The position numbers were made by a program, and so were the translations under genes. Below, one piece after another: positions 42,703 to 51,653 of a stretch of 64,000 nt of DNA. Source of the DNA: an uncultured Nioella sp. (GTDB lineage Bacteria; Pseudomonadota; Alphaproteobacteria; Rhodobacterales; Rhodobacteraceae); assembly GCA_947498125.1 (NCBI GenBank), contig CANMJH010000002.1:548501-612500 (forward strand). Direction: 5' to 3'. Within the stretch, counting starts at the first letter, position 1. The number at the start of each line of letters is the position of its first letter. Under the pieces are notes generated by a model. That model saw nothing but the letters and a program-made list of their open reading frames with translations. It did no database searches and was not told the origin of the DNA.

Positions 42703-45480
42703 ATGTCCGACACAATCCGCTTTACGCTTGATGGCCAAGAGATCGAGGCCGAACAGGGCCAAACGATCTGGGAAGTGGCCAATGGCCGGGGGCTGGTGAT
42801 CCCTCATTTGTGCCACAAGCCCGCGCCGGGTTACCGCCCTGACGGCAATTGCCGGGCCTGTATGGTCGAGATTGAAGGCGAACGGACGCTTGCAGCCTCG
42901 TGCATTCGGGAACCTGCCGAAGGCATGGTTGTCACCACTGATAACGCGCGGGCCAAATCAGCGCGCAAGATGGTGATGGAGCTTTTGGTTGCCGACCAAC
43001 CTGAGCGCGACGCGGCCCATGATAAGGGCTCGCATCTTTGGGATATGGCCGAGGTCAGCGGCGTCGAAGAAAGCCGGTTCCCTACAATCGAAGCGGACCG
43101 GATTCCATTGTTGGATGACAGCCACGTCGCGATGAAAGTAAACTTGGATGCCTGTATCCAATGTGGCCTTTGCGTCCGCGCCTGCCGTGAGGTGCAAGTC
43201 AATGACGTGATCGGGATGGCGGGCCGGGGCCATGATGCCTATCCGGTGTTCGATCTGGATGATCCGATGGGCGACAGCTCTTGCGTGGCGTGCGGCGAAT
43301 GCGTGCAAGCCTGCCCGACCGGCGCGTTGATGCCATCGACGGAAGTGGATGCACATCAGATCGGCGACAGCAAAGATTTCGACAGCGAAACAAAAAGCGT
43401 TTGTCCGTTCTGCGGCGTTGGCTGTCTGGTCAATTTGAAAGTGAAGGACGGCAAAGTAAAATCGGTTGAGGGCATTAACGGCCCCGCCAATGAAGGCCGC
43501 CTCTGCGTGAAGGGCCGGTTCGGGTTCGACTATATCCACCACCCGCACCGCCTGACCAAACCTTTGATCCGACGCGATGATGCGCCCGCCAAGGGGCTGA
43601 ATGTTGACCCGGCAAACTGGCAAACTCATTTCCGCGAAGCCACTTGGGACGAAGCGATGGAGAAAGCCGCTGGCGGCCTCTCGCGACTGAGGGCGGATCA
43701 TGGGGGGCAATCGGTTGCTGGCTTTGGATCGGCCAAGTGCACCAACGAAGAGGCGTATCTTTTTCAGAAGTTCATTCGCGAGGGCTTCAAGCATAACAAT
43801 GTCGACCACTGTACGCGGCTGTGCCATGCATCCTCGGTTTCGGCGCTGATCGAAAATGTCGGCTCGGGGGCCGTGACGGCAACGTTTAACGAGATTGAAA
43901 ACGCGGATGTCGCCATCGTGATTGGGGCGAACCCGGTTGAAAACCACCCAGTTGCGGCGACGTTCTTTAAGCAATTCACCAAACGCGGCGGCAAGCTGAT
44001 CGTGATGGATCCACGCGGGGTGGGCCTTCGCAAGTTTGCATATCAGATGCTGCAATTCCGTCCCGGAGCGGATGTGGCAATGCTCAACTCGATCATGAAT
44101 GTGATTGTCGAGGAGGGCCTTTACGATCAGCAATATATCGAAGCCTTCACAGAAAACTGGGATGCCGAGAAGGCGCATCTTGCCGGGTTCAAACCCGAAG
44201 ACATGGCCGACATCTCGGGCGTCGACCCCGATGTGATCCGTGATGTTGCCCGGACTTTTGCAGGCGCGAAATCGGCGATGATTTTCTGGGGGATGGGTGT
44301 CAGCCAGCACATTCACGGCACGGATAACTCACGCTGCCTGATTTCGCTTGCGTTGATGTGTGGCCATGTAGGGCGTCCGGGCACTGGTCTGCATCCGTTG
44401 CGCGGCCAGAATAACGTGCAAGGCGCGTCTGATGCGGGTCTGGTTCCGATGTTCCTGCCTGATTATCAGTCGGTCACAGATGATGCGGTGCGGGAAAAAT
44501 TCACCGGTGTCTGGGGCAGCGATGATTTCTCGGATCAGAAGGGTTTGACCGTGACCGAGATCGTCGATCAAGTTTACGCAGAAAACATCAAGGGCATGTA
44601 TATTCAGGGCGAAAACCCCGCGATGTCTGACCCGGATGTCGAGCACGCCCGTGATGCGTTTGCCAAGCTTGAGCATCTGGTTGTGCAGGATATTTTCCTG
44701 ACGGAAACGGCGAATTTCGCGGATGTAATTTTGCCGGCCTCGGCGCTCTACGAAAAATCCGGGACGGTTTCGAATACCAACCGACAGGTGCAAATGGTGC
44801 GTCCGGCTGTGGCGCCCCCCGGCGAGGCGCGCGAAGATTGGGCGGTGACTGTTGAGCTGGCTCAGCGGATTGGATTGCCGTGGACCTATACGCACCCATC
44901 TGAAATTTTTGCCGAGATGAAGCTTAATATGAAAAGCCTCGACAATATCACTTGGGCGCGGCTGGAAAATGAGACAGTGACCTATCCGTCGCTTTCCGAA
45001 ACCGATCCCGGTCAGGCCGTGGTCTTTGGCGATGGCTTCCCACGCCCTGATGGGCGAGCGCGGTTTACGCCCGCGTCTGTCATTCCGCCGGATGAAGCGC
45101 CTGATGCAGAATTCCCGATGATCATGACCACCGGGCGTCAGTTGGAGCATTGGCATACGGGGTCGATGACGCGGCGCTCGATGGTGCTTGATGCGGTTGA
45201 ACCTGAAGCCAATTGTTCGCTGAATCCACGGACACTTAAGCTGATGGGTGTTGAACCGGGCGAGATGATCCGCTTGACCACACGGCGCGGGTCGATTGAT
45301 ATCATGGCGCGCGCCGATCGCGCGATTGCCGAGGACATGGTGTTTGTGCCCTTCGCCTATGTCGAGGCCGCTGCCAACGTTCTGACCAACCCGGCGATTG
45401 ACCCTTATGGGAAGATCCCAGAGTTTAAATTCTCGGCCGTCAGGGTCGAGAAGATATCTGCCTCGGTTGCCGCTGAATAA
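42703..45480 (+). CDS. Formate dehydrogenase, molybdopterin alpha subunit
   Basis: The 925-aa protein oxidises formate to CO2. It has an N-terminal [2Fe-2S] plant-ferredoxin-like domain (residues about 1-80), two [4Fe-4S] ferredoxin motifs (CIQCGLCVRAC and CVACGECVQACP, about 150-215), and the molybdopterin-domain [4Fe-4S] motif CPFCGVGC...CVKG. The active site is Arg372-x-Cys374-His375, with Cys where E. coli FdhF has selenocysteine. The C-terminal dinucleotide-binding domain is complete. The architecture is that of the soluble FdsA/FdhF type, which normally needs FdsB and FdsG subunits. None is adjacent, nor is an FdhD accessory gene. AGGAGAC precedes the ATG. Confidence 0.93.
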   Translation: MSDTIRFTLDGQEIEAEQGQTIWEVANGRGLVIPHLCHKPAPGYRPDGNCRACMVEIEGERTLAASCIREPAEGMVVTTDNARAKSARKMVMELLVADQPERDAAHDKGSHLWDMAEVSGVEESRFPTIEADRIPLLDDSHVAMKVNLDACIQCGLCVRACREVQVNDVIGMAGRGHDAYPVFDLDDPMGDSSCVACGECVQACPTGALMPSTEVDAHQIGDSKDFDSETKSVCPFCGVGCLVNLKVKDGKVKSVEGINGPANEGRLCVKGRFGFDYIHHPHRLTKPLIRRDDAPAKGLNVDPANWQTHFREATWDEAMEKAAGGLSRLRADHGGQSVAGFGSAKCTNEEAYLFQKFIREGFKHNNVDHCTRLCHASSVSALIENVGSGAVTATFNEIENADVAIVIGANPVENHPVAATFFKQFTKRGGKLIVMDPRGVGLRKFAYQMLQFRPGADVAMLNSIMNVIVEEGLYDQQYIEAFTENWDAEKAHLAGFKPEDMADISGVDPDVIRDVARTFAGAKSAMIFWGMGVSQHIHGTDNSRCLISLALMCGHVGRPGTGLHPLRGQNNVQGASDAGLVPMFLPDYQSVTDDAVREKFTGVWGSDDFSDQKGLTVTEIVDQVYAENIKGMYIQGENPAMSDPDVEHARDAFAKLEHLVVQDIFLTETANFADVILPASALYEKSGTVSNTNRQVQMVRPAVAPPGEAREDWAVTVELAQRIGLPWTYTHPSEIFAEMKLNMKSLDNITWARLENETVTYPSLSETDPGQAVVFGDGFPRPDGRARFTPASVIPPDEAPDAEFPMIMTTGRQLEHWHTGSMTRRSMVLDAVEPEANCSLNPRTLKLMGVEPGEMIRLTTRRGSIDIMARADRAIAEDMVFVPFAYVEAAANVLTNPAIDPYGKIPEFKFSAVRVEKISASVAAE

Positions 45481-45483
45481 GGC

Positions 45484-45648
45484 CTAATACAGGCCCATGC
45501 TGTCGCGGATCACTGGCAGGAGCGTCGCTGCCGCAAGTCCGACAACGGCGCCGATGGACAGGCGAATGACTGGGCGGCCCAAAGATGGGCCGGCCAACCC
45601 CAAAGCCCCGCAGACGATGGCATAAAATGTTAGTGTAATCGGATCCAT
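45484..45648 (-). CDS. Small hydrophobic membrane protein, 54 aa
   Basis: A reading frame from ATG 45648 to TAG 45484 encodes MDPITLTFYAIVCG..., with two likely membrane-spanning stretches (about residues 4-20 and 29-45) separated by a Pro-Ser-Leu-Gly-Arg loop. It ends 4 bp from the formate dehydrogenase stop (convergent). Small proteins of this kind are conserved in Rhodobacterales but have no assigned role. It could be a membrane-stress or assembly peptide; nothing specific can be claimed. Confidence 0.65.
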   Translation of the reverse strand: MDPITLTFYAIVCGALGLAGPSLGRPVIRLSIGAVVGLAAATLLPVIRDSMGLY

Positions 45649-45686
45649 GCGCCAAGCTTACCACGGATCCGATGCATTTCTAGGGC

Positions 45687-45968
45687 TTACTCGAGAAGCA
45701 AAATCTGCGATGCGCCTGCGGATTTCCTCAAGTCATGCACGGGGGCAAGTTCGGGATCATTGATCCAACCCAAAGCCGCGTCGCGGTCCGGAAAACTTAG
45801 CAAGGCAGCGATATCTGGGGCTGCGCCCGTTCCTTCCAATAGTTTGGGAGAGGGCGCTGAAACCAGCGGCTTGCCGCCATGCTTGGCCATCGCGTCGCCT
45901 GCTTTGCTGCGGTATTCGGCCAGCATTTCGGTGTTTTCGACGTTCAATTGTGCGGTGACATAGACCAT
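45687..45968 (-). CDS. DUF1330 family protein
   Basis: The 93-aa protein matches DUF1330, a ferredoxin-like alpha/beta-barrel (dimeric) family: MVYVTAQLNVENTEMLAEYRSKAGDAMAKHGGKPL and FPDRDAALGWINDPELAPVHDLRKSAGASQILLLE. It is soluble. GAAAAGGAGG precedes the ATG, a strong ribosome-binding site. It is divergent from the LysR regulator about 100 bp away, which probably controls it. Confidence 0.88.
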   Translation of the reverse strand: MVYVTAQLNVENTEMLAEYRSKAGDAMAKHGGKPLVSAPSPKLLEGTGAAPDIAALLSFPDRDAALGWINDPELAPVHDLRKSAGASQILLLE

Positions 45969-46066
45969 GTCGGCCTCCTTTTCGATTTATGATGATGCTC
46001 TTATGCATGGTGACTGGCTGCGCGAAAATGCGTGCAAATTCCTACATGATATGCAAAAATGCATGC

Positions 46067-46939
46067 ATGACGATGAACTGGGATGATTTGCGCACGGTAT
46101 TGGCGCTGGTGCGCCATCGAACGCTCTCCGGGGCGGGTTCTGCGCTTGGCTTGAATTACACAACCGTTGCCCGGCGAATATCGCGGGCCGAAGACGCCTC
46201 AGGTGCGGTGCTGTTCGAGCGGCTTGCCGATGGGTACCGCCCAACGGATGCCGGGCTGTCTGCCGCACGTCATGCCGAGAAGATGGAGGAGGCCGAGCTG
46301 GCCTTGTCGCGCGATCTGGCAGCCGGGGATGAAACGCTTTCAGGCCCTTTCATCGTCACCGCGCCGCAACTTTTGATCGGGCCGTATTTGGCCGCGGTTT
46401 TGGCTGCTTTCAAAGCCTCCCATCCAGCGGTTGAACTTGAAATTCGCGCAACAAATGACTTGCTTGATCTAAACCGGCGCGAGGCTGACCTAGCCCTCCG
46501 TATCAGCCGCGAGCCCGGCGACGATCTGATGGGTTTACGATTGGCCACGCAGGAAACAGCGAGCTTTGCGACGCCATCCCTTGCCGCCCAGATCGAAGCT
46601 GATCCAAAAACGCCCATCCCATGGATTATGCATGTCAGCGCGGATGCGCCGCCCAAAAAGATCGATCCGCGCTATCCTAACAATCATATTCTGCTGCGAT
46701 TTGACGATATGATCCCCGTGCTTGGCGCAACCCGAGCCGGGTTAGGAGTTGCGCGTCTTCCGATGTTTTTGGGGCGCTCTGAGCCGGGCTTGGTGCAAAT
46801 CCCGCTTCTGGCCCCGCAAGCCTATGCCGATATTTGGTTGGTAGGGCATCGCGACATCTGGCGTTCGGCCAAATCGCGGAAATTTCGCGAATTTTTGCTT
46901 CCTGAATTTCGGGCTCGTCGGTCCGAATTTCTTGGTTAG
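46067..46939 (+). CDS. LysR-family transcriptional regulator
   Basis: This is a 290-aa protein from the ATG at 46067 (46073 also possible). The winged helix is MNWDDLRTVLALVRHRTLSGAGSALGLNYTTVARRISRAE. Two lobes of a periplasmic-binding-type effector domain follow (FIVTAPQLLIGPYLAAVL, and the final FREFLLPEFRARRSEFLG). The upstream region has TGCA-rich repeats near 46049-46063 (ATGCAAAAATGCAT), a plausible half-site. Its divergent DUF1330 neighbour is the likely target. The effector is unknown. Confidence 0.9.
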   Translation: MTMNWDDLRTVLALVRHRTLSGAGSALGLNYTTVARRISRAEDASGAVLFERLADGYRPTDAGLSAARHAEKMEEAELALSRDLAAGDETLSGPFIVTAPQLLIGPYLAAVLAAFKASHPAVELEIRATNDLLDLNRREADLALRISREPGDDLMGLRLATQETASFATPSLAAQIEADPKTPIPWIMHVSADAPPKKIDPRYPNNHILLRFDDMIPVLGATRAGLGVARLPMFLGRSEPGLVQIPLLAPQAYADIWLVGHRDIWRSAKSRKFREFLLPEFRARRSEFLG

Positions 46940-47144
46940 CCGCACCTGATAGCAGCTGCCGGTTTCCATCCCCTTTCGCGGCGGAAGGCCGGCCCGATGA
47001 ACAAATCGGGTAAAGTCGGCTAAGATCAAGCCGGGCGAATCGTGCCTGATATTGCATAACCACCGCGATTTGTGGCCAGCAGTAGGAGGGACCGCTGCGC
47101 TACATCACCGGCTTTTACGTCCCCTGATTTTAAGGAGGAGCATT

Positions 47145-48935
47145 ATGAAAAACCTTTTGAAAGCCATGCTGTTTTTAGGCGCGGCCCTACCTGCCTCGGC
47201 TGATACAGCCTTGGTCATTGGCACACAGGATGCGTCAAGTACCGTGCAGACGAGCCATTCGCATCGTGTGTTAGAAGCGGTTGATCCACTTAGTGAAGCT
47301 GGATTTGTCGTCTATAATGCTCAAGATCCCAAAGCAACGCAGATTTTGAGCCTGTTTTCCGACGTGATCGCAGTTGGAGAAGAAGACCGGTTGATCATAA
47401 TTTTATCGGGCCGGTTCGTAAATTTTGGCGGAAATACTTGGTATTTGGGACGCTTCGCCGGGCCCGTTGATCTTGGCCATGTGTCCGGTGCGGGATTGCC
47501 GGTCAACCTTGTGCTTGATTATGTAGCAAGCATTTCGGCCAACACCATTGTGATGCTTGCGCCTGACAACCAGTTGATTCCGGTAGGAGATGGTCTGGAA
47601 GCCGGTCTGGGTGAGATTGACGTGCCCAACGGTGTAACTGTTGTCTCGGGCAACCCATGGTCGATTTCACGGCTGGCTGGGCGCGAACTTTTGACTCCTG
47701 GCCGCCCATTACGGCGCGCATTGAATGCAACATCAGGCTTGAACGTCTTGTCTGTTCACCAACCCAACATTTCCTTCGTGGACGCGCCTGTCACGACGCC
47801 AACCATTCCGGAGGGCGATCAATCCTATTGGGACGCAATGAGCACGCTGGATAACGTTTTTGCCTATCGGGCGTATCTGAACCGCTACCCAGATGGATAT
47901 TACGCTGCCGAAGCGTACGCACGAATCGCCGTGTTCAATGCCGTGGTAGATGAGCCGACGCCAGAAGAGGTGGAAAATGATCTTGGCCTTTCCCGCAATC
48001 AAAAGCGCGACATTCAAAGAGATCTGTCCGTGTTGGGGCATTATAGTTCCGGCATAGACGGCCTCTTTGGGCCGGGTTCTCGTGGTGGAATTCGGGAATG
48101 GCAATCTGCAAATGGGCTAGAAATCACCGGCTATCTGGATGCTGCGCAAATCACGCGACTTCATGATCAGGCCGAAGTGCGCCGCATCCAAATTCAGGCC
48201 GAGGACCGGGCTTACTGGCGACAAACAGGGCGAGGGCAGGATATTGCAGGTCTAAGGGCTTATCTGGACCGCTATCCAAATGGCGAGTTTTCAGAGCTGG
48301 CCCGCAACAGACTCTCACAGATGGAACACGCTGCTGCCGAGCCCCAAGCATGGCAAGATGCATTGGCGGCAAATACGATCTCGGCATATCGAGAATTTCT
48401 TGAGGACTACCCAGATAGCCCACGCCGACCACAAGCCCTTAATCGTATTGATGCGCTTCAAGCCTCGGGTGCATCATGGCAGCAAGCAGAAGACCAGGAT
48501 ACAATCCAGGCCTACCGTGATTACATTGCGGATAACCCAAACAGCCCCCATGTTCAGGAGGCGCGAACCCGAATTGCCGCAATCCGCGCAGATAACCAAG
48601 CATGGAGAGATGCGCGGGACACGGGAACAAATCTGGCATATGCCGAATATCTGGACGCCTATCCACAAGGGCGCCATGTATCCGACGCGTGGGATCAATT
48701 GGTGGCCAATGCCGCAACTGACAGCGCCATGGGCGAGATGAACCCCATTCAGCGGCAACTGGCAGCGCGCGGCCTTTATCGGTCCGGGATCATGCAAGGC
48801 CCGCCGCCCTATTCCGAGGCGATGACGATTGTGGGGCTGCGCCTTTATCAGCGTGCTGTTGGCATTCCCAACTCTGGAATCATGGATCAACGCACGATCG
48901 CCGACATGACGATTCGCGGGTATCTTTTGAATTGA
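47145..48935 (+). CDS. Exported pseudo-caspase protein with peptidoglycan-binding domain and repeats
   Basis: The 596-aa protein has a Sec signal (MKNLLKAMLFLGAALPASA) and a caspase-like (peptidase C14) N-terminal domain (about 20-200), opening TALVIGTQDA. The catalytic residues are missing: the usual Ser-Gly-His is Ser-Gly-Arg90, and the usual Asp-x-Cys turn is Leu-Ala-Pro-Asp (138-141). A PGB_1-like domain follows (about 282-335: GIDGLFGPGSRGGIREWQSANGLEITGYLD). Five related ~35-residue repeats (Trp-x2-Ala...Ala-Tyr-Arg-x-Tyr-Leu-x-x-Tyr-Pro) run between about 225 and 560. It ends with a second PGB-like segment. It probably binds cell wall without proteolysis. TAAGGAGGAG precedes the ATG. 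It is followed by a bidirectional terminator. Confidence 0.75.
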   Translation: MKNLLKAMLFLGAALPASADTALVIGTQDASSTVQTSHSHRVLEAVDPLSEAGFVVYNAQDPKATQILSLFSDVIAVGEEDRLIIILSGRFVNFGGNTWYLGRFAGPVDLGHVSGAGLPVNLVLDYVASISANTIVMLAPDNQLIPVGDGLEAGLGEIDVPNGVTVVSGNPWSISRLAGRELLTPGRPLRRALNATSGLNVLSVHQPNISFVDAPVTTPTIPEGDQSYWDAMSTLDNVFAYRAYLNRYPDGYYAAEAYARIAVFNAVVDEPTPEEVENDLGLSRNQKRDIQRDLSVLGHYSSGIDGLFGPGSRGGIREWQSANGLEITGYLDAAQITRLHDQAEVRRIQIQAEDRAYWRQTGRGQDIAGLRAYLDRYPNGEFSELARNRLSQMEHAAAEPQAWQDALAANTISAYREFLEDYPDSPRRPQALNRIDALQASGASWQQAEDQDTIQAYRDYIADNPNSPHVQEARTRIAAIRADNQAWRDARDTGTNLAYAEYLDAYPQGRHVSDAWDQLVANAATDSAMGEMNPIQRQLAARGLYRSGIMQGPPPYSEAMTIVGLRLYQRAVGIPNSGIMDQRTIADMTIRGYLLN

Positions 48936-48956
48936 GAAAATTCAAATAGGCAAAGA

Positions 48957-48993
48957 AAAACGCCGCATACCCTTGGGTATGCGGCGTTTTAAA
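48957..48993. terminator. Bidirectional terminator between the pseudo-caspase gene and rpmJ
   Basis: Arms AACGCCGCATACCC / GGGTATGCGGCGTT are nearly perfect, with a TT loop. They are flanked by an A-run before and a T-run after, so the hairpin can terminate transcription from both sides. Confidence 0.88.
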
Positions 48994-49010
48994 AGAATTC
49001 TTGCTCGGGT

Positions 49011-49136
49011 TCAGCCCTGGCGAGCTTTGAACCGACGCTGCGTCTTGTTGATTACATAGACGCGGCCCTTGCGGCGCACGACGCGGCAATCGCGGTGGCG
49101 GCTCTTGAGCGAGCGGAGCGAGTTCTTGACCTTCAT
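49011..49136 (-). CDS. rpmJ: 50S ribosomal protein L36
   Basis: The 41-aa protein [20 protein letters not shown]...QRRFKARQG is L36 of the longer, C-minus type typical of alphaproteobacteria (single Cys, no full zinc knuckle). It is basic throughout. The start at 49136 is preceded by GAGAGGGCC. It is a standalone gene ending at the bidirectional terminator, with tRNA-Val upstream on the same strand. Confidence 0.97.
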   Translation of the reverse strand: MKVKNSLRSLKSRHRDCRVVRRKGRVYVINKTQRRFKARQG

Positions 49137-49202
49137 GGCCCTCTCCTTCGTCGCGGCGCGGCGTTGCGCCTCTGGGTTATGCCCTTGAAAACAGGGCGGA
49201 AA

Positions 49203-49277
49203 TGGTGGGCGATACTGGGATCGAACCAGTGACCCCTTCGATGTCAACGAAGTGCTCTACCGCTGAGCTAATCACCC
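49203..49277 (-). tRNA. tRNA-Val (GAC anticodon)
   Basis: The 75-nt minus-strand gene folds as a cloverleaf: acceptor GGGTGAT / ATCGCCC (one G-U), D-arm GCTCAGCGGTAGAGC, anticodon arm CTTCGTT-GAC-ATCGAAG with anticodon GAC, T-arm with GGTTCGATCCC. The 3' CCA is encoded. It lies upstream of rpmJ. Confidence 0.97.
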
Positions 49278-49411
49278 TTTGAGAAGCAAGAACTCGACCA
49301 ACAGTTTCCTGCCAGCCGCGGCTCCTGCCACGTTGGTAGGCGGTCTATAAAAGGAGTCGGAATGCTGTTCAAGGGCTTTTGGCAACGCAATTTTTAGATC
49401 ATGATGATCCT

Positions 49412-50290
49412 ATGACGCGACTGACCCATCCCCGAGACGCTTATCGGCTGGAAACGCCCCGTATTAGACGGGGCCCTTTGATCATTGCATCGCCGCATTC
49501 TGGCCGATTCTATCCGGAAAGTTTCTGTAAAGCCGCGGTGTTAGACGCGCAGATATTGCGCTCGTCTGAAGATGCGTTTGTTGACCTATTGGTCGCTGAC
49601 GCGCCAGATTTAGGGGTGCCTTTGCTAAGTGCGGTATATCCAAGGGCTTATGTGGACCTCAACCGATCCTCCGACGAACTGGATCCTGCCGTTATTTCTG
49701 GGTTAACCCGTATCCCGTCAAATCCGCGTATCACATCGGGCCTAGGTGTAATCCCCCGCGTCGTGTCTGGCGCGCGACAAATATATCGCGGAAAAATGCC
49801 TTTGTCCGAGGCTGAAGCGCGGCTAAATGGGATTTGGCATCCCTATCACGATTGCCTGATGCGGCAAATTCTGGACACCAAACGCGAATATGGCCAATCT
49901 ATCTTGCTCGATATGCACTCTATGCCAAGCGAGGCTTTGGCCAATACCGGCCGCATGGCAGGGCGCCATCGACCGGATGTCGTGCTCGGTGATCGGTTCG
50001 GCGCTTCGGCGGGTTCTGATGTCATGGACCGCCTGGAAACGGCGTTTCGTTCGGTCGGCTTGAAAACCAGCCGGAACAGTCCCTTTGCGGGCGCCTTCAT
50101 CACGCAGCATTACGGTCGCCCTGCTCAAGGCCAGCACGCCATTCAGGTTGAGATTGACCGGGCTCTTTATATGAATGAATCGCTTATTCGGCCCACGGCC
50201 AATTTTGACCGATTGAAATCCATGTTGAATGAGGTAATGCGCCAAATGATCGAGGCGTCTTCCGGCCGGATGCCTATGGCCGCTGAGTGA
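49412..50290 (+). CDS. N-formylglutamate amidohydrolase
   Basis: The 292-aa protein matches the family that hydrolyses N-formyl-L-glutamate to glutamate and formate in histidine degradation: SPHSGRFYPESF, LLSAVYPRAYVDLNRSSDELDP, YHDCLMRQILDTKREYGQSILLDMHSM and a final QHAIQVEIDRALYMNE. The conserved His and Asp residues fit a zinc-dependent amidase. No hut genes adjoin, so the role may be more general formyl-amide hydrolysis. ATG 49412 is preferred; the frame is open to a TTG at 49379. The gene ends 3 bp before the dinB end. Confidence 0.9.
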   Translation: MTRLTHPRDAYRLETPRIRRGPLIIASPHSGRFYPESFCKAAVLDAQILRSSEDAFVDLLVADAPDLGVPLLSAVYPRAYVDLNRSSDELDPAVISGLTRIPSNPRITSGLGVIPRVVSGARQIYRGKMPLSEAEARLNGIWHPYHDCLMRQILDTKREYGQSILLDMHSMPSEALANTGRMAGRHRPDVVLGDRFGASAGSDVMDRLETAFRSVGLKTSRNSPFAGAFITQHYGRPAQGQHAIQVEIDRALYMNESLIRPTANFDRLKSMLNEVMRQMIEASSGRMPMAAE

Positions 50291-50293
50291 GGA

Positions 50294-51547
50294 CTACCGT
50301 AGCGACCGGCCTTTCATGATCGCGTCAGAGCCAAATTTCTCGCGAATCTTATCCGCGGCCCGCTCGGCGTCGATCCGTTTGCTTTCCTGCGGATCCAAAA
50401 GATTACCAGACCTGTCCGCAATTTCCTCGCCCACCAGATCCGCCACGCCGACCCCGATCAACCGGTAAGGTTTGCGATGGTCGACAGCGTCAAACAGGAC
50501 CCGGGCCGTGCGATAAATACGATCTGCAATTTGTGTCGCATCGCCCAAGGATTTGCGCCGCGAAATCAACGTGAAATCGGATCGTTTTAGTTTCAGGACC
50601 ACAACACGGCCTGCCGCGCCCTTTGCTTTGAGGCGGTCCGAAACCTTTTCAGCCAATCGCCAGATATGCCCGTCCAGCAGGTCGGGGTCGCTGGTATCTT
50701 CAAAGAACGTGGTTTCCGAGGATAGGCTTTTCATCGGGGCATTGCGGCTGACCCGGCGTTTGTCTTCGCCGCGCGCCAGATGCCAAAGCCTCTCGCCCAT
50801 TCCGCCAAACCGCGCGCCCAATTCTTTGCGGTCCCATCGTTTCAAATCCGCAAAACTGCGAATGCCTGCTTTGGCCAAAGAGTCTTGTCCGACCTCACCA
50901 ATTCCCCAGATCATTCGCACCGGTTTTTGGTCAAGAAAATCGACGGTTTCGGCCTTTCCGATCACGGAGAACCCTTTTGGCTTGTCGAGGTCCGATGCGA
51001 TTTTGGCGAGGAACTTGTTGTGGCTGAGCCCGATCGATCCGGTGATCCCGATCTCGTCCCGCATTCGCTTCACAAGCCGTGCAAGCATAACTGCGGGCGG
51101 CACGCCATGCAGCTTTGCGGTGCCGGTCATATCCATAAAGGCTTCATCCAGGCTAAGCGGTTCAACCTTTGGCGTCATCTCATCCATCATCGCACGGATT
51201 TGTTTGGAAACGGCAGAATAGACGTCCATCCGTCCCCGCACGACTACGGCTTCGGGGCAAAGCTCCAGCGCTTTGAACATCGGCATTGCCGAGCGCACGC
51301 CCTTGATCCGCGCAATATAGCAAGCGGTCGACACCACGCCCCGTTTGCCGCCGCCAATAATCACAGGCTTGTCCCGAATCTCGGGATTGTCGCGTTTTTC
51401 GACGCTGGCATAAAACGCATCGCAATCCATATGGGCGATGGACAGGTCCCACAATTCGTTATGCCGAATGATCCGGGGGCGCCCGCAAGCAGGGCAGCGT
51501 GGTCCGTAGTCAAATTGGGTCAGGCAATCGCGGCAAAGGGCGGGCAT
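50294..51547 (-). CDS. dinB: DNA polymerase IV
   Basis: This 417-aa Y-family translesion polymerase bypasses damaged DNA with low fidelity. It has an N-terminal Cys-x2-Cys...Cys-x2-Cys ribbon (ALCRDCLTQFDYGPRCPACGR), which many alphaproteobacterial DinB proteins carry. The palm catalytic motifs are HMDCDAFYASVE and SLDEAFMDMTG. The helix-hairpin-helix region (IWGIGEVGQDSLAKAGI) and little-finger domain (TFFEDTSDPDLLDGHIWRLAEKVSDRL) follow. ATG 51547, with CTAAGG upstream, is preferred over an upstream TTG. No LexA-box-like sequence was evident, so SOS control is unproven. Confidence 0.93.
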   Translation of the reverse strand: MPALCRDCLTQFDYGPRCPACGRPRIIRHNELWDLSIAHMDCDAFYASVEKRDNPEIRDKPVIIGGGKRGVVSTACYIARIKGVRSAMPMFKALELCPEAVVVRGRMDVYSAVSKQIRAMMDEMTPKVEPLSLDEAFMDMTGTAKLHGVPPAVMLARLVKRMRDEIGITGSIGLSHNKFLAKIASDLDKPKGFSVIGKAETVDFLDQKPVRMIWGIGEVGQDSLAKAGIRSFADLKRWDRKELGARFGGMGERLWHLARGEDKRRVSRNAPMKSLSSETTFFEDTSDPDLLDGHIWRLAEKVSDRLKAKGAAGRVVVLKLKRSDFTLISRRKSLGDATQIADRIYRTARVLFDAVDHRKPYRLIGVGVADLVGEEIADRSGNLLDPQESKRIDAERAADKIREKFGSDAIMKGRSLR

Positions 51548-51653
51548 AGGAAACCTTAGGGCTTGAGCCGGGGGCAAATCATTGCCACATACGACCTAGC
51601 ACAATTTTTTAGCACAATGCATAGTCGTGAATATGAAGAACGAGGATAGTACA

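Noticed and set aside
42958..44316. 452-aa open frame opposite the formate dehydrogenase gene
   Set aside because: Shadow frame of a highly constrained coding region; no recognisable protein and no start signals.
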